A stretch of DNA of 8,488 nt from HIMB11 sp965657135 (lineage in GTDB: Bacteria > Pseudomonadota > Alphaproteobacteria > Rhodobacterales > Rhodobacteraceae): the NCBI GenBank assembly GCA_965657135.1, contig CBFHNF010000039.1, positions 1 to 8,488 on the forward strand. Direction: 5' to 3'. A program made the translations under genes and the position numbers. Under the pieces are notes generated by a model. It saw nothing but the letters and a program-made list of their open reading frames with translations. It had not been told where the DNA came from and ran no database searches. This document shows positions 1-6,024 of this stretch, in pieces (the stretch's first letter is position 1; each line of letters opens with the position of its first letter).

Positions 1-151
1 AAATGAGGATTGTTCCAAGTAAAGCAAAAAATGCAGTCGTTACGCCGAAAAACCCGACGTAAAAAGGCCCTACCCAAAAATCGAATAAATCACCGCCAAT
101 CAATGTGCCCCCTCGGACACGATATTTTCTTTCGAAACTTAGCAATGCCAT
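1..151 (-). CDS. pufL: Photosynthetic reaction centre L subunit, N-terminal part (cut by window edge)
   Basis: PufL is one of the two core membrane subunits of the type II reaction centre. With PufM it binds the special-pair bacteriochlorophylls, the bacteriopheophytins and the quinones in the cytoplasmic membrane. Only 50 codons are present, against about 280 in the family. They read MALLSFERKYRVRGGT at the start, followed by LFDFWVGPFYVGFFGV at residues 22-37, the beginning of the first transmembrane helix. This is nearly identical to Rhodobacter L subunits as I recall them. The ATG at 151 follows a GGAGA Shine-Dalgarno at 158-162. The gene is last in the visible puf series, 120 nt beyond pufA, and the gap holds stem-loops. 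None of the helices that carry the cofactor-ligand histidines is in the window. Confidence 0.97.
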   Translation of the reverse strand, partial: MALLSFERKYRVRGGTLIGGDLFDFWVGPFYVGFFGVTTAFFALLGTILI

Positions 152-213
152 CGTTTGTCTCCGTTGAATCCAGCCGATACCTTTGAGATGAAGGCCGTCT
201 TATTGGTGAGCAT

Positions 214-243
214 CTGCGGATAAGTATACAAGCCTACCCGCAG
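214..243 (-). promoter_or_regulatory. Strong stem-loop in the pufA-pufL intergenic region
   Basis: Read as minus-strand RNA, this stretch folds into an 11-bp stem (CUGCGGGUAGG pairing with CUUAUCCGCAG, two G-U wobbles) around an 8-nt loop. No U-run follows, so it does not look like an intrinsic terminator. In Rhodobacter, hairpins between pufA and pufL protect the 3' end of the short pufBA mRNA, giving many more LH1 polypeptides than reaction-centre subunits. The same position and shape suggest the same role here, by inference. It lies about 60 nt upstream of the pufL start. Confidence 0.7.
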
Positions 244-244
244 A

Positions 245-270
245 CCGTTTTTTAAACCGTTAAACGGGTT
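245..270 (-). promoter_or_regulatory. Alternative small hairpins just after the pufA stop
   Basis: Directly after the pufA stop at 272 the sequence contains overlapping inverted repeats. One is AAACCGT (254-260) with ACGGGTT (264-270), a 7-bp arm with one mismatch and a 3-nt loop. The other is CCGTTT (245-250) with AAACGG (262-267), a perfect 6-bp arm with an 11-nt loop. They share bases, so only one can form at a time. On the transcribed minus strand the inter-arm stretch is A-rich rather than U-rich, so this is not an obvious terminator. They could act with the stronger hairpin at 214-243 in pufBA mRNA stabilisation. Confidence 0.45.
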
Positions 271-271
271 A

Positions 272-430
272 TTAACCGCCCGCTTGCGCGGCTAGCTCAA
301 ACCAGTTGTAATGGTCCGTGCTTAGCAGCACGAGGTGAATCATCGCTGCTAGCAAGAATAGGAAAACGCCTTGTGCGACAAACACGCGACGTGGATCAAA
401 AACGAGCCAGATTTTATAAAATTTTGCCAT
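272..430 (-). CDS. pufA: Light-harvesting 1 (core antenna) alpha polypeptide
   Basis: PufA is the alpha polypeptide of the LH1 ring around the reaction centre. Each alpha/beta pair binds two bacteriochlorophyll a and carotenoid in the cytoplasmic membrane. The 52-residue product begins MAKFYKIWLVFDPRRVFVAQ, the typical amphipathic alpha N-terminus (KIW and FDPRRVF are family hallmarks). One transmembrane helix spans about residues 15-37. His32 in AAMIHLVLL is the expected bacteriochlorophyll ligand. The C-terminus has the YNWFE motif (41-45) seen in LH1 alpha chains. The ATG at 430 is preceded by a strong GGAGG at 438-442, and only 12 nt separate it from the pufB stop, so the two are cotranslated. 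LH2 alpha (PucA) is much less likely because pufL follows directly. Confidence 0.96.
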   Translation of the reverse strand: MAKFYKIWLVFDPRRVFVAQGVFLFLLAAMIHLVLLSTDHYNWFELAAQAGG

Positions 431-442
431 TTTTAATCCTCC

Positions 443-589
443 TTAGAACCAAGGGCGCCAGATGAACGTTGCCAAATGGGCGATAACAGCAACGGTTGTG
501 AACAACCAAAGCCCGCTCATATAGACAGAGTGCAACTCTTGCGCCTGTTCGTCAGTTAGTCCTGTAAAGGACAGGTTATTGTCCGCCAT
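443..589 (-). CDS. pufB: Light-harvesting 1 (core antenna) beta polypeptide
   Basis: PufB is the beta polypeptide of LH1 and pairs with PufA. It is 48 residues long, the usual size. It starts MADNNLSFTGLTDEQAQELH, with the conserved LT-EQAQELH segment and the upstream conserved His20. A single transmembrane helix (about 26-43) holds His38 in VIAHLATF, the expected bacteriochlorophyll ligand, and the chain ends IWRPWF, the standard LH1 beta tail. The ATG at 589 is preceded by GGAGG within 597-602. Stem-loops stand in the 112-nt leader between pufQ and this gene. The gene is too short for many automatic callers but is unambiguous. Confidence 0.97.
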   Translation of the reverse strand: MADNNLSFTGLTDEQAQELHSVYMSGLWLFTTVAVIAHLATFIWRPWF

Positions 590-616
590 GATATTTCCTC
601 CGAAATTTATCGTGGC

Positions 617-635
617 GCCACAGTTCCTCTGTGGC
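617..635 (-). promoter_or_regulatory. Stem-loop just upstream of the pufB ribosome-binding site
   Basis: A perfect 7-bp inverted repeat, GCCACAG (617-623) and CTGTGGC (629-635), encloses a 5-nt loop. It lies about 15 nt upstream of the pufB Shine-Dalgarno, in the pufQ-pufB gap. In Rhodobacter the pufQ-pufB junction is where the long puf transcript is processed, and 5' secondary structure affects pufBA mRNA lifetime. The same use here is inferred from position. Confidence 0.5.
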
Positions 636-660
636 CAGGTTCCCCAACTTTCGTGCCGGG

Positions 661-684
661 GTTCTGATCTGCCTTTGGCAGAAC
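661..684 (-). promoter_or_regulatory. Second inverted repeat in the pufQ-pufB gap
   Basis: TCTGCC (668-673) and GGCAGA (677-682) are perfect 6-bp arms with a 3-nt loop. GTTCTG (661-666) and CAGAAC (679-684) give an alternative, overlapping 6-bp pairing. The element begins about 20 nt after the pufQ stop. It has no U-run and is unlikely to terminate transcription fully, because pufBAL lie downstream. It may slow exonucleases or mark mRNA processing. Confidence 0.4.
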
Positions 685-701
685 AGCTCTTGATGCTCAG
701 C

Positions 702-923
702 CTAAACCGAGCAAATTACGGGTGTGATCCGATGCGCTTCGAGCCATGCACGGGCGAGCGGTCCATTAATCACAAATGTTTGTTTCCGATAAAGATCGAT
801 CACCCAATTCACCGTCGAAAACGGGATCGCAAATATGAAAATCAAGCTAAAGAACAACACATATTCAAATCTGGAACTCGGTCTTGATTTGAACCTGCGG
901 TCGGTATTTGAAAGATCTGACAT
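702..923 (-). CDS. pufQ: PufQ, small membrane protein for pigment-complex assembly
   Basis: PufQ is a short membrane protein found at the head of the puf operon in Rhodobacterales. Genetic work in Rhodobacter links it to bacteriochlorophyll/porphyrin supply and photosystem assembly, but its exact activity is unsettled. The 73-residue product has a charged N-terminus (about 1-20) and one hydrophobic segment, YVLFFSLIFIFAIPF (21-35), which can run on to about residue 43. A soluble tail follows with GPLARAW (54-60) and ITP (67-69), which match PufQ proteins as I recall them. I chose the ATG at 923 because GGAG at 934-937 sits 9 nt upstream of it. An in-frame ATG at 932 would add three residues and overlap bchZ by 8 nt, but has only 1 nt of spacing to that GGAG. 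It lies 1 nt after the bchZ stop, so it is translationally coupled. Confidence 0.9.
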   Translation of the reverse strand: MSDLSNTDRRFKSRPSSRFEYVLFFSLIFIFAIPFSTVNWVIDLYRKQTFVINGPLARAWLEAHRITPVICSV

Positions 924-924
924 G

Positions 925-2400
925 TTACTCATCTCCTATGTTTTTTAGGGAAGTGTTCCCACTAAGGGCCGAAACCGTTTCCAGGGCGACAAATTCATGC
1001 CCTGATTTAAGTGTTTCAGCCTCTGCTGCGTCCCGAAGTCGCTTGGCCGCAGAAATGCGTGTTAAAATTGGGTGTTCCGTAACGATACGGTCTAGTTCTG
1101 CTTGAGCTTTGGGATCCCATTCAAGATCCCGCTTTAGTGCTGTAGGCGTCGCATCGACGGCGTCCATCTCGCTTGCCAACGGCAGAATGTGAAACAGTGA
1201 GTCGAATAAACCGTTACACAATTCTTGGAGAACATACGTGGCACCCGCATATCCCATCATCGGCGTTCCCAATGCACGGCGGATGACCGCCCCCGGGAAT
1301 GATGCCGGAATAAAGGATGGTTGCGGTCCATGCGTGGCCTTTAGTTCAGCCAAATACATCTTCTCATTTACAGACCCGAACACCACCAATGGGCGATGCT
1401 GTTCAAGCAACTGGCGCACTTCATGATTGTTCGTCTTGGCACCAGCCACTCGGCTGACTGCAAACGAGCATGGGAAGCCTAAGTCGTTTTCCAAATAATT
1501 TCGGATGCCGCGTGCGTATGTGTCATTTGCAACAATGGCAAAATTGGCCGTTCCAAAGAAATCTTGCGTCACAGATCGCCACAGATCCCATACCGGTTTT
1601 ATGGTCGAATGCTTCTCTTGTTCTATAAATGGCTCAACATCTAACGACAAAAGTTCGCCCAAGGTACGTAAAAATTTGGTTGTGGATTCAACGCCAATCG
1701 GCGCTTGCAGATAGGGTTTAGCCAAAACTTCACACAGCCCACGACCAAATTCACGGTACATGCAAATATTGACATCTGAATTGACCAGATTGCGCATTTC
1801 AGCGACATGGGCCCCCAGTGGCATAACCATGTTAATCTCGGCGCCGATCCCCTCGACCAAACGTTTAATCTCGGCCAAATCACTCGGCATGTTAAATGTG
1901 CCATACATAGGACCCAGAATATTAACACGAGGCTTGGCACCCTCTTCACGTTTTTTCTCGGGCGGCATACGGCCCTTGGTCATGCCGAATTCTGTGAATA
2001 TCCACGTCATTGCCCGATCGGCCGATTGCCATTGGTCTTCATCGATCGTCCGTGGCAAGAAACGCTGAATTGTTGTGCCTTGTGGCGTCACTCCCCCACC
2101 GATCATTTCAGCAATTGATCCTGTCACAACAACAGAAGGCAATGCGGGATCCAAGGTTTCCCATGCACGCTTCATGGCACCTTCGGTTCCATCACGGCCC
2201 AACTCTTCTTCACCCAGACCTGTCGTTACAATCGGTAACTCATGTGGGGGAAGCGCGTCTGTGTAATGCAGCACCGAAGTGACAGGCAGGTTTTCACAGC
2301 CAACGGGCCCATCAATGACAACTTGCAAACCTTTTACGGCGCAAAAAGCATATACAGAGCCCCAGTATCCACCCGCACGATCGTGATCTAAAATATGCAT
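925..2400 (-). CDS. bchZ: Chlorophyllide a oxidoreductase subunit Z
   Basis: BchZ pairs with BchY in the catalytic heterotetramer of chlorophyllide a oxidoreductase (COR), a nitrogenase-like enzyme that reduces the C7=C8 bond of the chlorin ring in the cytoplasm. At 491 residues it is normal in length. The N-terminus MHILDHDRAGGYWGSVYAF and GPVGCENLPVTSVLHYTD (31-48) are family-typical. Cys35 is at the position reported as the single BchZ ligand to the [4Fe-4S] cluster shared with BchY. GSIAEMIGGGV (about 94-104) resembles the NifK/BchB-type fold. The ATG at 2400 overlaps the bchY stop as TAATG, with AGGAG about 8 nt upstream inside bchY. The gene ends 1 nt before pufQ, so an internal puf promoter, if present as in Rhodobacter, would lie in its 3' part. 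I could not pick one out. Confidence 0.97.
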   Translation of the reverse strand: MHILDHDRAGGYWGSVYAFCAVKGLQVVIDGPVGCENLPVTSVLHYTDALPPHELPIVTTGLGEEELGRDGTEGAMKRAWETLDPALPSVVVTGSIAEMIGGGVTPQGTTIQRFLPRTIDEDQWQSADRAMTWIFTEFGMTKGRMPPEKKREEGAKPRVNILGPMYGTFNMPSDLAEIKRLVEGIGAEINMVMPLGAHVAEMRNLVNSDVNICMYREFGRGLCEVLAKPYLQAPIGVESTTKFLRTLGELLSLDVEPFIEQEKHSTIKPVWDLWRSVTQDFFGTANFAIVANDTYARGIRNYLENDLGFPCSFAVSRVAGAKTNNHEVRQLLEQHRPLVVFGSVNEKMYLAELKATHGPQPSFIPASFPGAVIRRALGTPMMGYAGATYVLQELCNGLFDSLFHILPLASEMDAVDATPTALKRDLEWDPKAQAELDRIVTEHPILTRISAAKRLRDAAEAETLKSGHEFVALETVSALSGNTSLKNIGDE

Positions 2401-3974
2401 TAGATCATCTCCTGTGCTTTGGCGGCGCGCGCAGCCTTTTCGATTTTCTTAAGGTTTTGCGCGCGGAAATCTGGGCGCAAATTTGGCGCACCTTGCCAAA
2501 TGCCCGCGGTATCGCCTTCGCCAACATTCTCAAAGAATGAACGCATGCTCGCCATCCGCTCTCTACCTTCGATGGCGGTATTGATCACTTGTGCGAGGCT
2601 ACCGGCCCCTGCTGGGCCCATAAGCGGACGCGCAGAAACAAGATTTGTAAAGTACAATGCCGATTGGCCTTTTTCCTTCACCGCTTGAACCAGCGGAGTT
2701 GTCCCAATCGCCAAATCGGGCTTAAACGCCTCGACAGCAGATAAGTCATCTTCTAGGGATGCCCGAAATTTAATTACCGCGCCTTTGGATTGAAGCCACT
2801 CAGCATCAGCAAGAGACATGGGCGTTTTCGGACACGCTGTTCCGACATAGGGGACCTCAGCACCACTTTCGATAAGCAGACGTGCGACCAACAGTTCGCT
2901 ACCTTCATACCCTGAGACAGTAATGCGACCATTGATTTGGTTTTGCGAAAGCGCACCCTTAATTGCAGGCAAAAACGCATTTTGAGCAGCAGCAATTTTA
3001 TCAGCGCCGACATTAAACACATCTCCAATCGCAGCAAGCCAATCGGCCGTACCGTCATGCCCAACAGGGGCGCTGCCAATCGATGGACGCCCCGCTGCAT
3101 GAAATTCACGAATTGTTGCTGTGTAGAACGGATGGATTGCAGCCACCGCACCACAGTCCAATGCAGAGTACATTTCGCGCCATTCACGTGCTGGCAAAAC
3201 GGGTCCCGCGCCCAACCCCATTGGCGCCAACATCGCGCCAATCATCATTGGATCGGCAGGAAACATCTCACCCAACAGCGCAATAGTAGGCCTGTCATGC
3301 TTGCCACCCATTGGCGCCTGAACTGGGCCTGCCTCGACTTCTTGTCGCGCAAAGTTCAACATTGCACCTGCAAGGATATCTTTGGCCTCTGCATGGGTAG
3401 GAACGCCAAAACCAGGGACGTCAATACCAATGATGCGCACTCCATTGATTTCATTTGGCAATAATCGCAGGGGAACGCCACTTGCTGTTGGTACGCATAA
3501 GTTGGTTACAATAATCGCATCATACTGGTCAGGATCCGCCAAATCATGCACAGAGTCACGGATGTCTTCAAAAAGCTTACCTGTCACAAGCGATTCAGAA
3601 TCAAATGGAACATATCCAACAGAACGGCGTGCACCGTAAAAGTGACTCACAAAACTTAAACCATACACACAACATGCCGATCCTGATAATACGGTAGCAA
3701 CGCGACGCATGCGCAGCCCCACCCGTAATGACCCAAAGGCAGGACACATTGATTGCGGTTTATCGTGTGGGCCAACGGGATAATCTGCAGCATATTTTTC
3801 CAAAATCGCTGCATTTTCAGAATTAGCTAAATTTATTGATTTTAGCTCTTCTGAAACACAGGCGCCGGCCTCTGCAGAACCACTGAGTACAGGAGAAGGA
3901 TCAGCCGCGTCGGCAGGGTGACCCTTTATCACATCGACCTGATCGGTGACGTCGTATGTGATTTCCTTACTCAT
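2400..3974 (-). CDS. bchY: Chlorophyllide a oxidoreductase subunit Y
   Basis: BchY is the second catalytic subunit of COR, related to NifD and BchN, and binds the chlorophyllide substrate with BchZ. The product is 524 residues. Cys77 (in SMCPAFGSLR), Cys102 (in GSACCVYGLSF) and Cys160 (in TNLCVPTASGV) have spacings of 25 and 58 residues. These equal the spacings I recall for the three BchY cysteines that ligate the [4Fe-4S] cluster together with BchZ Cys35. The first 70 or so residues are variable and acidic, with about 15 more residues before the first ligand than in the numbering I recall. The ATG at 3974 abuts the bchX stop with no gap, and GAGG just upstream inside bchX can serve as Shine-Dalgarno. 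A later start is possible but not indicated. Confidence 0.97.
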   Translation of the reverse strand: MSKEITYDVTDQVDVIKGHPADAADPSPVLSGSAEAGACVSEELKSINLANSENAAILEKYAADYPVGPHDKPQSMCPAFGSLRVGLRMRRVATVLSGSACCVYGLSFVSHFYGARRSVGYVPFDSESLVTGKLFEDIRDSVHDLADPDQYDAIIVTNLCVPTASGVPLRLLPNEINGVRIIGIDVPGFGVPTHAEAKDILAGAMLNFARQEVEAGPVQAPMGGKHDRPTIALLGEMFPADPMMIGAMLAPMGLGAGPVLPAREWREMYSALDCGAVAAIHPFYTATIREFHAAGRPSIGSAPVGHDGTADWLAAIGDVFNVGADKIAAAQNAFLPAIKGALSQNQINGRITVSGYEGSELLVARLLIESGAEVPYVGTACPKTPMSLADAEWLQSKGAVIKFRASLEDDLSAVEAFKPDLAIGTTPLVQAVKEKGQSALYFTNLVSARPLMGPAGAGSLAQVINTAIEGRERMASMRSFFENVGEGDTAGIWQGAPNLRPDFRAQNLKKIEKAARAAKAQEMI

Positions 3975-4988
3975 TTAGACCTCGTCATAAATAACTTCTA
4001 AGGACTGCTGCGGCTTGGCATGTTTACCGCGCATGTCTGTATCGGTTGCTGGAACAAGAACGAAATCGCCCCCAGTATCCTTGCTATCAAACAGGTCTAA
4101 CAGACCGTCCTGATCTAACGGCTTAGGGCGAATTGGCGGAGCGCCCGCGACTTCCTCAGCGAGCGCACCAAATAAATCTCCCCACGGGCCTTTTGCAGTT
4201 CCAACTATTTGGTAGTTGGCTGATTTTTTGCGCAAATCATCGTCTTGGGGAATTGAAGCAAGTACTGGAATATCAGCCGCTTTTGCAAATGCGGCGGCTT
4301 CACCCGAGCCGTCATCTTTATTGATGACAAGCCCTGCTACACCCACGTTACCCCCAAGTTTCCGGAAGTATTCAACCGCAGAACAAACATTGTTAGCCAC
4401 ATACAAGGATTGCAAATCGTTTGATCCGACCAAGATCACTTTTTGAGCCATGTCACGTGCGATGGGCAAGCCAAAGCCACCACATACAACGTCGCCTAAG
4501 AAATCTAGAAGGACGTAATCAAAGTCCCAATCGTGAAAGCCTAATTTTTCAAGAAGTTCAAATCCGTGGATAATTCCGCGACCGCCGCAACCGCGACCAA
4601 CCTCGGGTCCACCCAATTCCATTGCGAATACGCCGCCACGTTTAAAGCAGACATCACCAATCTTCACCTCTTCTCCGGCCAATTTTTTCCGCGTCGAGGT
4701 TTCAATAATTGTTGGGCAAGCTTTACCGCCAAACAACAGCGAAGTGGTATCGGATTTCGGGTCGCATCCAATTAACAACACGCGCTTACCCATTTCTGCC
4801 ATCATGTGAGACAAATTGGCGAGCGTAAATGATTTCCCAATGCCACCCTTGCCGTAAATCGCGATGATTTGCGTTTTCTTTTTAGGTTCAGCACCCGTTT
4901 GATCCGATTGAATGTCCGCCAAGTCCATGTTGGCTTCTTCACGCAGCCTAGTGGAATAATCCTTTAGGTTTGGAACTTCGTCTTTCAA
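3975..4988 (-). CDS. bchX: Chlorophyllide a oxidoreductase iron protein (reductase subunit X)
   Basis: BchX is the ATP-dependent electron donor of COR, a homodimer like nitrogenase NifH and BchL, bridging one [4Fe-4S] cluster. Counting from the start chosen here (337 residues), the P-loop GKGGIGKS is at 46-53 and LIGCDPKSDTTSLLFGG at 72-88. The two cluster cysteines are Cys134 (EVGRGCGGRGII) and Cys169 (DVVCGGFGLP). The C-terminus SLEVIYDEV matches BchX proteins. No ATG opens the frame near the family N-terminus. I chose TTG at 4988 because GGGAGG at 4996-5001 lies 7 nt upstream, the family motif NLK-Y-RLREEA follows at once, and it overlaps the bchC stop as TTGA. Another TTG at 5003 would add five residues but would precede this Shine-Dalgarno. 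The first in-frame ATG lies after the conserved N-terminal motif. Confidence 0.96.
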   Translation of the reverse strand: MKDEVPNLKDYSTRLREEANMDLADIQSDQTGAEPKKKTQIIAIYGKGGIGKSFTLANLSHMMAEMGKRVLLIGCDPKSDTTSLLFGGKACPTIIETSTRKKLAGEEVKIGDVCFKRGGVFAMELGGPEVGRGCGGRGIIHGFELLEKLGFHDWDFDYVLLDFLGDVVCGGFGLPIARDMAQKVILVGSNDLQSLYVANNVCSAVEYFRKLGGNVGVAGLVINKDDGSGEAAAFAKAADIPVLASIPQDDDLRKKSANYQIVGTAKGPWGDLFGALAEEVAGAPPIRPKPLDQDGLLDLFDSKDTGGDFVLVPATDTDMRGKHAKPQQSLEVIYDEV

Positions 4989-5926
4989 TGTATTGCCTCC
5001 CAATCAAGGACCATTTTGTAACAAGTGGGGTCTTCAAAGGCCTGAACATACGCCAGCTTGGCGTCTGATGCCTTCGCGCGATGGGTCACTAAGCCGTCAA
5101 GCGATAAGATGCCTTCATCGATCATTGCGTTGATTACGGTCATGTCATCGGCAGACCACTCGGCCGAAATCCTGAATTTCATCTCGCGCATGAATGCATG
5201 CGGAAACGCAAAATTTATGCGATCAGAGTAGAAGCCGGCCAATACAATTTCTGCACCGCGACTACATCTTTGAATCCATTGATCCATCAAGCCGGTGCAC
5301 CCAGAGGCGTCGTAAATCGATTGATAATCACGCTTGGTATCTTGATCTGGGTGAATCACCTGATATCCAGCGGCGCCTGCCATTCGGTTCTCATCGATTT
5401 CCCAGACCGTGGGAGGTTTACCACCTGCCAAGACGCTGAGACGCGCAAGCAATCGTCCAAGAACACCATGACCAATAATCAACTCTGGTAACTTGGCATC
5501 AAAACCTGCTAGGGCGTGCCGCGCAGTCGCAGCCAAGGCGAACAAGGTTCCGCTCTCACCCAATTCTGGATTGATTTTTCGCACCCTATCTGATGGTGTC
5601 ACAAGGTAGCTCGCGCTGCCTCCAAACAAACCCTTTGCCTCACGAAATCCACTCGAGCCTGGTACGAATACAAAGTCTCCGACCTTAAGACCGCTCACCT
5701 TGGATGCTTCAACAACCTCTCCAACGGCCTCGTAGCCAGGAACCAATGGGTATTCCAATCCAGGAAATGGCGGCATTGCGCCTGACCAAAGCAGCTTTTC
5801 AGTACCTGTCGAAATCCCTGAATGGTGAACGCGTACAACCACGTCCCCATTTTCCGGATCTTTTAATCCAATCTCGGCCAAAGATAGTTTTTTGGCTCCT
5901 TCGATTAGGACTGCTGACGCAAGCAT
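4985..5926 (-). CDS. bchC: 3-hydroxyethyl bacteriochlorophyllide a dehydrogenase
   Basis: BchC oxidises the C3 1-hydroxyethyl group of the bacteriochlorophyllide to the 3-acetyl group of bacteriochlorophyll a, in the cytoplasm with NAD(P). It is a 313-residue member of the zinc-type alcohol dehydrogenase (MDR) superfamily. The GroES-like N-terminal half shows HHSGISTGTEKLLWSGAMP (34-52) and LVPGYEAVGEVVE (61-73). The nucleotide-binding Rossmann fold begins at LIIGHGVLGRLLA (149-161), with the GxGxxG-type glycines at 152, 154 and 157. Length is as in Rhodobacter. The ATG at 5926 follows GAGGAG at about 5932-5937. It is the first gene of the bchCXYZ-puf run, has its own promoter with two PpsR-type operators, and overlaps bchX by 4 nt. 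Confidence 0.96.
   Translation of the reverse strand: MLASAVLIEGAKKLSLAEIGLKDPENGDVVVRVHHSGISTGTEKLLWSGAMPPFPGLEYPLVPGYEAVGEVVEASKVSGLKVGDFVFVPGSSGFREAKGLFGGSASYLVTPSDRVRKINPELGESGTLFALAATARHALAGFDAKLPELIIGHGVLGRLLARLSVLAGGKPPTVWEIDENRMAGAAGYQVIHPDQDTKRDYQSIYDASGCTGLMDQWIQRCSRGAEIVLAGFYSDRINFAFPHAFMREMKFRISAEWSADDMTVINAMIDEGILSLDGLVTHRAKASDAKLAYVQAFEDPTCYKMVLDWEAIH
4996..5001 (-). promoter_or_regulatory. Shine-Dalgarno that fixes the bchX TTG start
   Basis: On the minus strand GGGAGG sits inside the last codons of bchC, 7 nt before the TTG at 4988. It is the only good ribosome-binding sequence in this junction, and it points to that TTG rather than to the TTG at 5003 or a later ATG. TTG start plus stop overlap suggests that BchX translation depends on ribosomes finishing bchC. 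Confidence 0.7.
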
Positions 5927-5970
5927 GACGACTCCTCAGTTTCATGAGTTCGCAATAAAGTGACTCTATG

Positions 5971-5988
5971 TGTTATATTAACTTGACA
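5971..5988. promoter_or_regulatory. PpsR/CrtJ operator, bchC-proximal copy
   Basis: The sequence TGT-N12-ACA fits the PpsR/CrtJ consensus exactly: TGT at 5971-5973 and ACA at 5986-5988. PpsR represses bch, crt and puc genes under oxygen and high light in Rhodobacter. The site covers the likely -10 element of the bchC promoter. It is separated by exactly 8 bp from a second full site, the arrangement described for cooperative CrtJ binding at the R. capsulatus bchC promoter. The regulator gene itself is not in the window. Confidence 0.82.
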
Positions 5989-6002
5989 GATTAAACTGTC
6001 AA
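5972..6002 (-). promoter_or_regulatory. bchC promoter (sigma70-type)
   Basis: The minus strand carries a perfect TTGACA -35 hexamer at 5997-6002. Possible -10 elements are TAATAT at 5975-5980 (16-bp spacer, 4 of 6 consensus bases) or TATAAC at 5972-5977 (5 of 6 but a long 19-bp spacer). Transcription would begin roughly 40 nt upstream of the bchC ATG and run on through bchXYZ and puf. Both hexamers are overlapped by PpsR operators. The choice of -10 is uncertain. Confidence 0.65.
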
Positions 6003-6014
6003 TTTTTTTAGACA
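5997..6014. promoter_or_regulatory. PpsR/CrtJ operator, bchC-distal copy
   Basis: This is a second exact TGT-N12-ACA palindrome, with TGT at 5997-5999 and ACA at 6012-6014, beginning 8 bp beyond the proximal site. It includes the perfect -35 hexamer of the bchC promoter (5997-6002, minus strand), so a bound repressor would block RNA polymerase directly. It ends 10 bp beyond the crtF stop side of the gap, so the whole control region fits between crtF and bchC. Confidence 0.82.
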
Positions 6015-6024
6015 TATCTGCATT

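Noticed and set aside
579..887. Plus-strand open frame of 102 codons across pufB start, the leader and pufQ
   Set aside because: It lies opposite two recognised genes and the hairpin-bearing leader, and the translation shows no family resemblance.
948..960. Short inverted repeat GGGAA-GTG-TTCCC near the end of bchZ, considered as a terminator
   Set aside because: The stem is only 5 bp, the minus-strand sequence after it is A-rich rather than U-rich, and it is inside coding sequence just before pufQ.
2774..3241. Minus-strand open frame of 155 codons inside bchY
   Set aside because: It is in another frame of the same strand as bchY with atypical composition. The bchY frame carries all conserved motifs, and no frameshift is needed.
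2937..3464. Plus-strand open frame of 175 codons opposite bchY
   Set aside because: It is antisense to a strongly conserved gene, its translation is rich in Arg, His, Cys and Trp with no recognisable motif, and it has no ribosome-binding site. It is a shadow of bchY.
5989..6012. Intrinsic terminator for crtF around the T-run at 6003-6009
   Set aside because: On the minus strand this run is A, not U, so it cannot be a rho-independent terminator for crtF. It belongs to the bchC promoter region.
5983..6014. A plus-strand promoter from TTGACA at 5983 directed into crtF
   Set aside because: No acceptable -10 lies 15-19 bp downstream, and transcription would run antisense to crtF. The hexamer arises from the symmetry of the operator pair.
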